Origin: Candidatus Planktophila lacus
GTDB lineage: Bacteria > Actinomycetota > Actinomycetes > Nanopelagicales > Nanopelagicaceae
Assembly (NCBI RefSeq): GCF_002288325.1
Contig: NZ_CP016780.1
Span: 62,001-126,000, forward strand
Direction of reading: 5' to 3'
DNA length: 64,000 nt
Part shown: positions 15,794 through 24,115 of the stretch, one piece after another
Layout of the letters: each line of letters opens with the position of its first letter
Numbering within the stretch: position 1 is the first letter of the stretch
Position numbers and translations under genes: made by a program
The notes under the pieces: model-generated
Databases searched by the model: none
What the model saw: only the letters and a program-made list of their open reading frames with translations
What the model was told of the DNA's origin: nothing

Positions 15794-16564
15794 GTGGTGC
15801 GTAAGCGATATGAGATAGACGTTTGGGGCACCGTTCTCTTTTTAGATTTGGGTTCGAGCAAAGTTGACGAGGCTGCGATTGATGCGGCGGTTGAGGGCGT
15901 TAAGAAATTTGTTCACGGGCTTGATGAGGATTTCTCGACCTATAAAGATGGTTCGTTTGTATCGCGTTTGCGACGTGGAGAAATCTCGATTGAGCAATGT
16001 CCGACTGATGTGCAAGAGGTTTGGCAGCTATGTGCGGTTGCGCGCGATTTAACGGGTGGGGCATTTGATCCGTGGGCGGTTGCGGGTGGTTTTGATCCAT
16101 CTGGTTATGTGAAGGGATGGGCGGCAGATCGTGTTGCTTTGATGTTGATGGACGCGGGCTGCGAGAACGTGCAGGTAAATGCCGCTGGTGATTTAACGCT
16201 GCGTGGTGGTGTTGTTGAAAAGGGTGTGGCGGGGCCGTGGAAGATCGGTGTTGTTAATCCCGATAATCGCCAAGAAGTTCTGCGGATATTTGAGATAAAT
16301 GATGGCGCGATTGCGACGAGCGGAACATACGAACGCGGGGCGCATATCTTCGATCCGCACTCCGGCACGATTGCAATCGGTGCGAAATCAGCGACGGTGC
16401 TTGGGCCAGATGGTGGGTTAACGGATGCGCTGGCTACGGCGTTGATGGTTGCAGGTGAAGATGGTGCGGGATGGTTTGGACAGCCCGAATTAGCGGAATA
16501 TTCAGCGTGGGTTATCGATCGCCATAGCGGTGGCGCTTGGGGCGTAGGGCCAGCAATTAGATAG
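15794..16564 (+). CDS. apbE: FAD:protein FMN transferase (ApbE family)
   Basis: A 256-residue ApbE-type enzyme, which splits FAD and links FMN to a Ser/Thr of an FMN-binding domain. Visible family blocks are an FSTYKDGSFVSRL region, GGAFDPWAVAGGFDPSGYVKGWA, NAAGDLTLRG and AIATSGTYERG, then HIFDP with the metal-binding region. It starts at GTG 15794 (or 15797), 9 bases after the FMN-binding protein gene. No signal peptide or lipobox is visible, unlike many ApbE proteins, so flavin transfer may occur inside before export of the target. This is a three-gene flavin electron-transfer unit with the two genes upstream. Confidence 0.9.
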   Translation: MVRKRYEIDVWGTVLFLDLGSSKVDEAAIDAAVEGVKKFVHGLDEDFSTYKDGSFVSRLRRGEISIEQCPTDVQEVWQLCAVARDLTGGAFDPWAVAGGFDPSGYVKGWAADRVALMLMDAGCENVQVNAAGDLTLRGGVVEKGVAGPWKIGVVNPDNRQEVLRIFEINDGAIATSGTYERGAHIFDPHSGTIAIGAKSATVLGPDGGLTDALATALMVAGEDGAGWFGQPELAEYSAWVIDRHSGGAWGVGPAIR

Positions 16565-16566
16565 GG

Positions 16567-16572
16567 CAAGAT
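16567..16572 (+). promoter_or_regulatory. Possible leaderless -10 box (CAAGAT) of UPF0303 gene
   Basis: CAAGAT is 6 bases before ATG 16579. The same CAAGAT-AAG-C context occurs before gpmA at 31077. Confidence 0.35.
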
Positions 16573-16578
16573 AAGCCA

Positions 16579-17070
16579 ATGGTCGAAACTACTGGGGGCT
16601 TTACCAGCGCAGGTCTTGCGCGAGAGGCCGAGGCTTTGGTTTTGCCGTCGTTGACGCAGGCGCAAGCGATTGAAATTGGCGAGATTGGTTTTGCTAAAGC
16701 TAGTGCACGGGCGTTGCCGATAATTGTGGAAGTTCGATTAGGTGACTGGACTGTTTTTAAAGTTGCCCTGCCGGGTTCTAAACCAGATAACGATTCTTGG
16801 GTGGCGCGTAAGGCGCGCGTTGTGATGGCGACAGGTAAGTCGACGATGCATGTACGAGTAGATGCTGAAGAACGTGGCGTTGATTGGTATTCAGAAACAG
16901 GTTTGAGCGAAGAGCTGCATGCTATTCACGGTGGTGGACTTGCTTTAAACGTTGCGGGTCAAGGTTTGGCAGGAATATTGCTGATTAGCGGTTTGCCGCA
17001 AGTTGAAGATCATTTATTAGGCGTTGAAGTAATTACCGAATACTTGGCACGTCAAGGAGAAAATGCATGA
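16579..17070 (+). CDS. UPF0303 / HbpS-like heme-degrading-domain protein
   Basis: A 163-residue protein matching the UPF0303 family of small alpha/beta proteins related to GlcG/HbpS. Conserved stretches are ARALPIIVEV, FKVALPGSKPDNDSWVARKARVV and HGGGLALNV. Family members have been linked to heme handling, but a reaction has not been established for most of them. Its stop overlaps the start of the PfkB kinase gene (ATGA), so the two are translated together, and the next genes handle sugars. No signal peptide. Confidence 0.75.
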   Translation: MVETTGGFTSAGLAREAEALVLPSLTQAQAIEIGEIGFAKASARALPIIVEVRLGDWTVFKVALPGSKPDNDSWVARKARVVMATGKSTMHVRVDAEERGVDWYSETGLSEELHAIHGGGLALNVAGQGLAGILLISGLPQVEDHLLGVEVITEYLARQGENA

Positions 17071-17972
17071 GCATCTGGGTTTGCGGAGAAGTTTTAATTG
17101 ATTTGTTGCCGGGCACACCAGAGCGCATTGCTGTAGTTGGTGGCGGACCTGCAAATACCGCAAAGGCGCTGGCGCGACTTGGCCACGATGTTCACTTCAT
17201 TGATGGAATCTCAACCGACGATTATGGAGTTTCTGCTCGCGCAGAACTATTGGCAGATGAAGTAAAACTAGATTTAGCTTTGACGAGTGATAAACCAACT
17301 TGTTTGGCGATTGTGTCAATCGGTGCCGATGGTGGTGCGACGTATGAATTTAAGATTGATGGCACATCAACATTTGATTTTGGTTTGAACTGGTTGCCTG
17401 ATCCTTCAGTGCATAAGCCAAATGTGCTTCACATCGGCACTTTGGTAACGATTATTGAGCCTGGGGCAAGCGTTTTATACGATTGGGCGCTGCAGGTGGC
17501 TGAGTTTGCACCGATCGTCTTTGATCCAAATATTCGCCCATCTGTAATGGGAGATCGCGATCTTTATCAGGCAGCCGTTGAAAAATGGGCGGCAATCTCA
17601 AGTGTTATCAAGGTCAGCGATGATGATTTAGCTTGGTTATTTCCTGATCAGAAGTATGAAGATGTGGCCAAGCGCTGGGTTAAAGATGGTGCAGCACTCG
17701 TTGTGGTTACACGTGGTGCAAATGGTTCGATCGGCTTTACCGAAGGTGGAAGTGAAGAAGTACCTGGAGTGAAAGTTGATGTAGTTGACACTGTTGGTGC
17801 CGGTGACACTGTGGGTGCGATCATTGTTGAAGCGATGGTGCAAGATGGAATTTTATCTTTGCAGGGTGAAGGTCTAAAGAAAGTCTTGGCGCGCGCCGCA
17901 GCAGCTGCCGCGATCACGTGTTCTCGTGCGGGGGCGCAACCTCCTTACAAGCACGAGCTCGCAAAACTCTAA
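17067..17972 (+). CDS. PfkB family carbohydrate kinase (fructokinase-like)
   Basis: A 301-residue ribokinase-fold enzyme that phosphorylates a sugar with ATP in the cytoplasm. GGGPANTAKALARLG near residues 25-40 is PfkB signature 1; DTVGAGDTVGA carries the GAGD anion hole at 244-247 with catalytic Asp247. The pattern is closest to bacterial fructokinases, but substrate cannot be fixed from motifs. It overlaps the previous gene by 4 bases and is followed after 11 bases by an aldose 1-epimerase, suggesting a sugar-use operon. Confidence 0.88.
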   Translation: MSIWVCGEVLIDLLPGTPERIAVVGGGPANTAKALARLGHDVHFIDGISTDDYGVSARAELLADEVKLDLALTSDKPTCLAIVSIGADGGATYEFKIDGTSTFDFGLNWLPDPSVHKPNVLHIGTLVTIIEPGASVLYDWALQVAEFAPIVFDPNIRPSVMGDRDLYQAAVEKWAAISSVIKVSDDDLAWLFPDQKYEDVAKRWVKDGAALVVVTRGANGSIGFTEGGSEEVPGVKVDVVDTVGAGDTVGAIIVEAMVQDGILSLQGEGLKKVLARAAAAAAITCSRAGAQPPYKHELAKL

Positions 17973-17983
17973 GAGGGTGTGCA

Positions 17984-18748
17984 ATGCAATATATCGATGA
18001 TGCAGAATTTCAAATCGCAATTGATCTAGATAACGGCGCGCGCATTACATCGATTACTTGGCGAGATATGCAATTTGCAGTTCCTTATCGTGGAGACCCA
18101 CTAACTCATGGTTGGTATGCAATGGGTCCGTGGGCTGGGCGAATTCGTGACGGAATCATGTTTGGCGCAGATGGTGAAGAGATTCAATTACCAACAAATG
18201 TTGTGCCGCCGCATGCGATTCATGGTTATGGATTTACTTCTTCGTGGCAAGAAATTGGTCCGGGGCGTTCTTTGCTGCATCTACCAAAGCCTTACGGTGG
18301 CGCAACTATCGAACAAACCATTGAAGTTTTAGATGATGCTGTTCGTTGGTCACTTGAATATGACCCAGGTGATTGCAAGTTGCCGGCATGGCTTGGAATG
18401 CACCCTTGGTTTCCGCGCGATCTCGATCGTGGCGGCAGCGCAGAGATCGAATTTAAAGCTGCGAAGATGCTCAAGCGCGATGAAGATGGAATTCCCACCG
18501 GTGAATATGTTCCGCAACCTGTGGGTCCTTGGGATGATGCATTTACTGAAATTCAGGGCGTCCCAGCGATTGTCTGGGAAGACTGCGCGCGCATTGATGT
18601 TGAATCCGATGCGGCTTGGTGGGTTGTCTATAACGAAGATCCCGAAGGTGTTTGCGTAGAGCCACAGACGGCGCCACCTGATGCGCAGAACTTAGGCATA
18701 AGTGGTGAGCATTACATCGAAGCGCTCTTCGTATTTTCCGAAGCGTAA
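17984..18748 (+). CDS. Aldose 1-epimerase family protein
   Basis: A 254-residue galactose-mutarotase-fold protein. GPWAGRIRDG, PHAIHGYG (active-site His), MHPWFPRDL (second His) and VCVEPQTAPPDA (catalytic Glu) are the expected blocks. It interconverts alpha and beta anomers of an aldose or acts on a sugar phosphate. ATG 17984 has AGAGGG upstream at the right distance; an earlier in-frame start inside the kinase gene is unlikely. It probably works with the adjoining PfkB kinase. Confidence 0.87.
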   Translation: MQYIDDAEFQIAIDLDNGARITSITWRDMQFAVPYRGDPLTHGWYAMGPWAGRIRDGIMFGADGEEIQLPTNVVPPHAIHGYGFTSSWQEIGPGRSLLHLPKPYGGATIEQTIEVLDDAVRWSLEYDPGDCKLPAWLGMHPWFPRDLDRGGSAEIEFKAAKMLKRDEDGIPTGEYVPQPVGPWDDAFTEIQGVPAIVWEDCARIDVESDAAWWVVYNEDPEGVCVEPQTAPPDAQNLGISGEHYIEALFVFSEA

Positions 18749-18760
18749 AAAGAGAAAACA

Positions 18761-18766
18761 TAGGAT
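18761..18766 (+). promoter_or_regulatory. Putative leaderless -10 box (TAGGAT) of aminotransferase gene
   Basis: TAGGAT is 6 bases before ATG 18773, without a Shine-Dalgarno sequence. Confidence 0.5.
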
Positions 18767-18772
18767 TGGGTT

Positions 18773-20131
18773 ATGTCTACACAAATCGATCGTGGCCGTT
18801 TAGCCGAGCTTCGCAAAGTTGAAGAAGAGCGCTTCTTAGCAAATCACAAGAAGAGCGCGGAAGCATTTGCTGATTCGCAGAAAGTGATGCACGAAGGTGT
18901 GCCAATGTCGTGGATGGCTAAGTGGCCAGGTGCGCATCCGGTTTTCGTAAAGGAAGCAAAGGGCGCGAAGTTCACCGATATTGATGGCAACACTTATATC
19001 GATTTCTGTTTAGGCGATACCGGTTCGATGACTGGTCACTCTCCAGATGCAACGATTGCTGCGATAAAGCGCCAGGCAGATATCGGAATCACTTCGATGT
19101 TGCCAACTCTTGATGCCGCTGTAGTTTCTAAGGAACTTGCCTCACGTTTTGGTCTGCCAAAGTGGCAATTCACAGTCACCGCAACCGATGCGAACCGCCA
19201 CGTTATTCGTTACTGCCGCCTGATTACTGGGCGTAGCAAGATCATCGTTATCGATCGCTGCTATCACGGCAGCGTTGATGAAACTTTTGCAACTTTGGAT
19301 GATGCAGGAAATACAGTAAAGCGCGAAGGAAACCTGGGCGCACCTGTAGATCTTGATGTAACAACTCGCGTAGTTGAATTCAATGATTTGGCTGGCATGG
19401 AAGCGGCGCTAAAGCACGGTGATGTTGCGGCAATTTTGATGGAACCTGCGATGACCAATGTCGGCATTGTTCTGCCTGAAGATGGCTATCTCTACGCGGT
19501 GCAGGATCTTGCCAAGAAGTACGGCGCACTGTTGATCATTGATGAGACTCACACAATTTCTGTTGGTCCTGGCGGAATGACGCTAGACCTTGGACTAAAG
19601 CCTGATTTCTTAACTATCGGCAAGGCCATTGCTGGCGGTATTCCAGTTGGCACATTTGGAATGACCGATGACGTCGCGAATTCAATTAAGAAGTTAGTTG
19701 AACTAGAAATTATTGACACTGGCGGAATTGGCAGCACCTTGGCAGGCAATGCAATGTCACTTGCTGCTATGCGTGCAACGTTGAGCGAAGTATTAACAGC
19801 TGCGGCATTTAAAGAGATGATCGCACTCGGTGATCGTTGGAGCGATGGTGTTGATGCTGCGATTGCCGAATTTGATTTGGATTGGCACTGCAACCGTTTA
19901 GGTGCGCGCGGTGAGTACATCTTTAAAGGTAAGGCGCCGCGCACTGGTCGCGATGCTGCTGAATCAGGAGATTTCGAACTCGAGCAATACATTCACTTGC
20001 GCTTGCTAAACGATGGTTTCTTGTTGACGCCATTTCACAATATGGCGCTGATGTCACCGGCAACAACCGCCGCTGACGTCGATGCGCATACTGCGGCATT
20101 TCGCGCCATGTGCGCTGAATTAGTCGGCTAG
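18773..20131 (+). CDS. Class III PLP-dependent aminotransferase (GSA-aminomutase-like)
   Basis: A 452-residue class III aminotransferase. FTDIDGNTYIDFCLGDTGSMTGH is the N-terminal block, VIDRCYHGSVDE lies in the cofactor region, Asp257 in IIDETHT contacts the PLP pyridine and Lys284 in TIGKAIAGGIPVG forms the Schiff base. The architecture is nearest glutamate-1-semialdehyde aminomutases, but the ETHTISVGPGG segment differs from the usual DEVMTGFR, so a different amino-acid or amino-alcohol substrate is likely. It has its own promoter-like box and a terminator after it. Function beyond aminotransferase chemistry is not assigned. Confidence 0.85.
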   Translation: MSTQIDRGRLAELRKVEEERFLANHKKSAEAFADSQKVMHEGVPMSWMAKWPGAHPVFVKEAKGAKFTDIDGNTYIDFCLGDTGSMTGHSPDATIAAIKRQADIGITSMLPTLDAAVVSKELASRFGLPKWQFTVTATDANRHVIRYCRLITGRSKIIVIDRCYHGSVDETFATLDDAGNTVKREGNLGAPVDLDVTTRVVEFNDLAGMEAALKHGDVAAILMEPAMTNVGIVLPEDGYLYAVQDLAKKYGALLIIDETHTISVGPGGMTLDLGLKPDFLTIGKAIAGGIPVGTFGMTDDVANSIKKLVELEIIDTGGIGSTLAGNAMSLAAMRATLSEVLTAAAFKEMIALGDRWSDGVDAAIAEFDLDWHCNRLGARGEYIFKGKAPRTGRDAAESGDFELEQYIHLRLLNDGFLLTPFHNMALMSPATTAADVDAHTAAFRAMCAELVG

Positions 20132-20147
20132 TTTCTCTAACAAAAGA

Positions 20148-20175
20148 GAAAGCCCCACATCACTGTGAGGCTTTC
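20148..20175. terminator. Stem-loop terminator after aminotransferase gene
   Basis: GAAAGCC-C-CACA pairs with TGTG-A-GGCTTTC around a TCAC loop, with one internal mismatch. There is no long T run, so efficiency is uncertain, but the position after 20131 fits. Confidence 0.65.
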
Positions 20176-20341
20176 CCATCCCGCTTAAGTCATCTGATTC
20201 GCAGAATAAGACTTGAGCTTATTGATTCGAGCGATTTAGCTTTCGCCAGTGATCTCACTCCCGAACCGTTGAGAAAAGTATAAAGATCGGGGCTGTGGAT
20301 CACAACCTAATTTTGTCTGTGGTGTGGACGAAGGTACGCGA

Positions 20342-20764
20342 ATGGAAAAATTCTTAATTCGCTATAGCCAGACCTACATTTTGATTGGACAACTTGAATT
20401 GATTTTGCGTTCAAGGCTAGTTAAAACTCTCAGTACTTTTTCTGAAGAAAAAGGTTACGCAGAGTGGCATCAAGTCCTTGATTCAAAAACCACCTTCGAT
20501 GTAAACAGCCCGAATCCAGGTTTTGGTCTTTGGAGAGATGTTTTATCTCAGCGAAATTTCACGCGCCTCTGGCTGCCATGCACCAGACACGCCTTCTTGG
20601 ATCTGCCCTTCCCAGAATCCTTTAAGACTTATCAAAAGATCGATAACCGGATGCACTATGCGACCGGGACAAGAAATCGCGCTTGTCACTTCAATTTTGC
20701 GAATGCCCGCAACGTTAAACATGAAGAAGCCAATTTAAAGTGGTTAATAAATGCCCTGGGGTAG
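20342..20764 (+). CDS. Orphan HEPN/Abi-like small protein
   Basis: A 140-residue, mostly helical protein I do not recognise with certainty. Near the C-terminus GTRNRACHF gives R111-N-R-A-C-H116, an R-x4-H arrangement like the catalytic motif of HEPN ribonucleases. The N-terminal helix (QLELILRSRLVKTLS) resembles the start of Abi-like/Swt1-type HEPN proteins. ATG 20342 is preferred over GTG 20324 because GAAGG lies just before it. The gene stands alone between a terminator and two secreted-protein genes, with no nucleotidyltransferase partner. A defence or RNA-cleaving role is only an inference. Confidence 0.55.
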   Translation: MEKFLIRYSQTYILIGQLELILRSRLVKTLSTFSEEKGYAEWHQVLDSKTTFDVNSPNPGFGLWRDVLSQRNFTRLWLPCTRHAFLDLPFPESFKTYQKIDNRMHYATGTRNRACHFNFANARNVKHEEANLKWLINALG

Positions 20765-20848
20765 CGATTTCCCTAGCAATAGTGGTGCCGAGCGCATAAA
20801 TTTAGCCTGAACTGGCGGACTACTGAGTAGTCATACTGAGAGGCGGAA

Positions 20849-22405
20849 ATGAAGAAAAGTTGGAAGCTGATCCCAATCGTGGCTCTTGCCATTGGTTTGA
20901 TCATTCCTGTTTCCGCACCTGCCGCTGAAGATACAGAGGCATTTTTTGCAGCGTCAATCACCAGAGAAAACCCTAGTGACAAGATATTTTCTATCAGCGA
21001 TGATGTTGGAATCAATTTTTCGCAACTTGGTAACTGGCCTGACAAACTATGTAGTTCTACCAAGGATCCCAAGTGTAATTTCAACGCCGTCGATAACCGT
21101 GAAGAAAACAGAATATCTGCAACCCCAATGCTAGGCCTCTGTGAGGCAGCGGCTAATGATGACTGTATTGAAAGTATCGAAATTAGTAACGATGCAACAT
21201 CATTTAGAAATCTAACTTTCGAAAGATATATGCCCGATGGATTTTCAAGTCCGCTAGATGGAAATACTTTTCCTTCTGATTATTCAAAGAACTTGCCGCG
21301 CGGTGCAAATGCATCAATCTGGGTTGATAAAGAAGATGTTTCGGTATCGCCACTGAAGTACATTGCTTACTTTTCTTACGGTATGAACTACTCACCCGCA
21401 TCAGGAAAATTCGAGGTAACCGATGTAAATCTTGCGATTAGACCGTTTAAAGAGATCAACGGTTTTAGGTGGGATGCTCTTTGGACAGGTAGTGGGAAGA
21501 GTGGAATTCTTTTTGACTTTAAACCCAATTCGACATTTAGAGTGGCTGTTCACGTGTCGAATGAGACTTCAGGATGGTTTAAAGCAAGATTAAAAGACTT
21601 ATCAATAGAAATCACGAAACTGAATCCTAGAAACAATCGCTTAGTAGTTGCCGGGACTTCCGTGACAGTTCCGAATTTTGGAGTCGCTCGTCAAGCGGAA
21701 GGCTTAGCAAGTAAAGAGGCTGAACTCGCGCAATATTTTGGCTATTTGAAAGGTGTAGTTAGCGCTGCACCAGGGAATGAAAGAATCTTTGAATATTTAG
21801 AGTATTGGCGTCCCATTCTGAAAGATATTGCTCCGAAGACAAACACTTTCTGGACCTTAAACTCGACGCGCTGGACGAGTTCGAATAAATGCCTGAGTGA
21901 TAAAACGCGCGTCTTAGGTGTCGTATCAACCAACTCGATGGGTTATGACGGCAACGCCCCTAAGTTTGTTGACGGATTCCTAAACTATCGCGTTGCGGGA
22001 CTTCACTTTGCAGCAGATGGAAAGACTCTAAATCTTGGCACCTATGACCTTGTCATGCGCAGTGATGCAGCTCGTTGTCTCTACGGATTTTCAAACGCTC
22101 CAGTTTCTGCAACAGTTTCAATTGCTGGGGCTGATGGCGCACAGAACGTTGCGACAACTGTTGTAACTGAAAAAGATGGCTGGCTAAAGATGAAAGCTGC
22201 CGGATTTACATTCAGCGAGAAGCAGATAAAGGTGAAGATAACTCAGGAGCCTTCTGCGGGTGCCACTCCTGCACCAGTTGCGTCTGCAGCCCCTGTTGCA
22301 GTTGCGAAGAAGAAATCCACGATCACTTGCGTTAAAGGCAAGACAACAAAGAAGGTAAGCGCTGTTTCGCCAAAGTGTCCGGCCGGATTTAAGAAGAAGG
22401 CTTAG
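20849..22405 (+). CDS. Secreted protein, paralogue A, with C-terminal two-Cys basic tail
   Basis: A 518-residue protein with an N-terminal signal peptide (KKSWK, hydrophobic core, cleavage near SAPAAE at about 26). The body shows Cys-containing segments (CSSTKDPKC, then CEAAANDDC) and an Asn/Asp-rich beta-type character, followed by an Ala/Pro linker and the tail STITCVKGKTTKKVSAV-SPKCPAGFKKKA. I do not recognise a catalytic domain. The next gene, 3 bases on, is a paralogue with the same order of segments and an almost identical 3' end. AGAGGCGG precedes ATG 20849. Both are likely exported and held at or near the cell wall by the basic tail; this is inference. Confidence 0.8.
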   Translation: MKKSWKLIPIVALAIGLIIPVSAPAAEDTEAFFAASITRENPSDKIFSISDDVGINFSQLGNWPDKLCSSTKDPKCNFNAVDNREENRISATPMLGLCEAAANDDCIESIEISNDATSFRNLTFERYMPDGFSSPLDGNTFPSDYSKNLPRGANASIWVDKEDVSVSPLKYIAYFSYGMNYSPASGKFEVTDVNLAIRPFKEINGFRWDALWTGSGKSGILFDFKPNSTFRVAVHVSNETSGWFKARLKDLSIEITKLNPRNNRLVVAGTSVTVPNFGVARQAEGLASKEAELAQYFGYLKGVVSAAPGNERIFEYLEYWRPILKDIAPKTNTFWTLNSTRWTSSNKCLSDKTRVLGVVSTNSMGYDGNAPKFVDGFLNYRVAGLHFAADGKTLNLGTYDLVMRSDAARCLYGFSNAPVSATVSIAGADGAQNVATTVVTEKDGWLKMKAAGFTFSEKQIKVKITQEPSAGATPAPVASAAPVAVAKKKSTITCVKGKTTKKVSAVSPKCPAGFKKKA

Positions 22406-22408
22406 TCG

Positions 22409-24115
22409 ATGAAGAGAGCTTTGGCGGCAATAGTGATTGCCTTGTTTGCTTTGGCACATCCTACGGTTACGACCGCCGCGGGTGTTATTGATGAACAATA
22501 TTCGCTTAACGGCCAAGGTGACAACAGAAATAAAGTTGGCGTGTTTTTTGAAGAAAGCGTCGATACGTTGCGTATGCCTACGTTGCTCTTCGCTAATGCT
22601 ATGGATAAAGATAAACCTTCGCAGGGAATCGATTTCTGTTCAAGTTTGGAAGATCCAAAATGTAGCACTGCGCAATCTGTGCTTTATTACGCACTTCTAC
22701 CGCCATGCAAATCACTTTTGGAAGCGGATTGCATCGAAAGTATTTATGCAATTGTTCCAGGTTCACCCGCTCGAATTAGGGGTGTATATCGCGAATCGGT
22801 ACCAAATAAAGTTGCCAATCCATATAAGGCGGATCCTGAAAATGGTTTGCCCCAAGGTTCGGTTGCAGGTGTCTGGGAAATTCCAAATGTAAAACATGGT
22901 GGAAACACAGCAGATTATGTGGCAATAGTTTCCCGTGTAGGAGCGATTAAGCGCGAAGGAACAAAATGGGTTGCAACATCAAACGGGAAAATCTCCAGAG
23001 ACGGAGATTTTAGAGCTGCGATTTTTCCAACAAAAATAATCAGAGATGCGCGCTATAAATCCAATACTGCAAAAATAAGTCCAAGGTTAGACGCCAACTT
23101 TAATAGCGTACAGATTGGCCATCCAAGTCAGCTCCCATTCGATGTATGCGCTGTAGTTGGAGATGGCGTTTGCGCAATGCGTCAAGCATTCCCAGGAAAC
23201 ATCAAATTTGGAATGGTAATTAGATTCTCAAAGGTGATTAATGGGTGGATGCATGGACGTATTGATTCACCTGAAATTGATTACGAACTGACTAGTTACG
23301 GAACTCGAATTGATATGAAAGGAGAAGCTACCCGAGTACCTATTTTAGCTGGTTGGGCTATTCCTAGTGATTTTTCTGAGTCTGACCGCCGCCAGCACTC
23401 ATACCTAAACAATGCTGATGGTTCAGGTATTTATCCTGGCGCTAGCGGGGATTACTCAATGGATCAGTTAATCATCTGGTCGAAAGTATTGAAAGACAAG
23501 GCGGTAGCAAATCCAACACAATGGATTTTCTACGATCTTTCAGAACGTGATATTGCTAGTTCCAGCGCTTGTATAAAGTCTTCAAAAACGCTTGCAGGTT
23601 TTGTAACAACAAACTCAACGACTTATACAGCTACTCCACCGATTTATAACGAGCAAACCGGAACTCTGGACTACAAAGTAGCCTCTCCGCATTTTCTTGC
23701 CGATGGAAAAGTCTTCCAAGGAAAGTACAACCTGTATATCGATTCAAAGGTTGCACGTTGTATCTATAAATTTAGTAACGCCCCAATCTCAGCATCGGTG
23801 AGTATTACTTCCTCAGATGGAGGCCAGCAGAACGTAGCGACAACAGTTGTAAATGAAGATAACGGTTGGCTCCATTTAAGTGCGACAGGATTTACATTTT
23901 CATCACCGACTTTGAAAGTAAAGCTGACTCAAGATGGATCAATTGGAACGCCAACTCCACAACCGAGTGCGGAACCTTCGGCTAGCGCTGAACCTCAAGT
24001 AGCTGCGATTCCGGTGATGAAGAAATCCACGATCACTTGCGTCAAAGGTAAGACAACAAAGAAGGTAAGTGCTGTCTCGCCGAAGTGTCCAGCTGGATTT
24101 AAGAAGAAGGCTTAG
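22409..24115 (+). CDS. Secreted protein, paralogue B, with C-terminal two-Cys basic tail
   Basis: A 568-residue protein with a signal peptide (KRALAAIVIALFALA, cleavage near TTAAG at about 24). It shares with the upstream protein the early Cys pairs (CSSLEDPKC, CKSLLEADC), a late block (ARCIYKFSNAPISASVSI, then NVATTVVNEDNGWLHL), a Pro/Ala/Ser linker and the identical tail STITCVKGKTTKKVSAV-SPKCPAGFKKKA. Elsewhere the two diverge strongly. The start lies 3 bases after the first gene's stop, so they form an operon. The stop overlaps that of the convergent acetyltransferase gene. Function is unknown. Confidence 0.8.
   Translation: MKRALAAIVIALFALAHPTVTTAAGVIDEQYSLNGQGDNRNKVGVFFEESVDTLRMPTLLFANAMDKDKPSQGIDFCSSLEDPKCSTAQSVLYYALLPPCKSLLEADCIESIYAIVPGSPARIRGVYRESVPNKVANPYKADPENGLPQGSVAGVWEIPNVKHGGNTADYVAIVSRVGAIKREGTKWVATSNGKISRDGDFRAAIFPTKIIRDARYKSNTAKISPRLDANFNSVQIGHPSQLPFDVCAVVGDGVCAMRQAFPGNIKFGMVIRFSKVINGWMHGRIDSPEIDYELTSYGTRIDMKGEATRVPILAGWAIPSDFSESDRRQHSYLNNADGSGIYPGASGDYSMDQLIIWSKVLKDKAVANPTQWIFYDLSERDIASSSACIKSSKTLAGFVTTNSTTYTATPPIYNEQTGTLDYKVASPHFLADGKVFQGKYNLYIDSKVARCIYKFSNAPISASVSITSSDGGQQNVATTVVNEDNGWLHLSATGFTFSSPTLKVKLTQDGSIGTPTPQPSAEPSASAEPQVAAIPVMKKSTITCVKGKTTKKVSAVSPKCPAGFKKKA

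Noticed and set aside
20132-20341. CRISPR or tandem-repeat array
   Set aside because: The short repeated words (TGATTCG twice) are too short and too few; no regular spacers. No CRISPR array was seen anywhere in the window.
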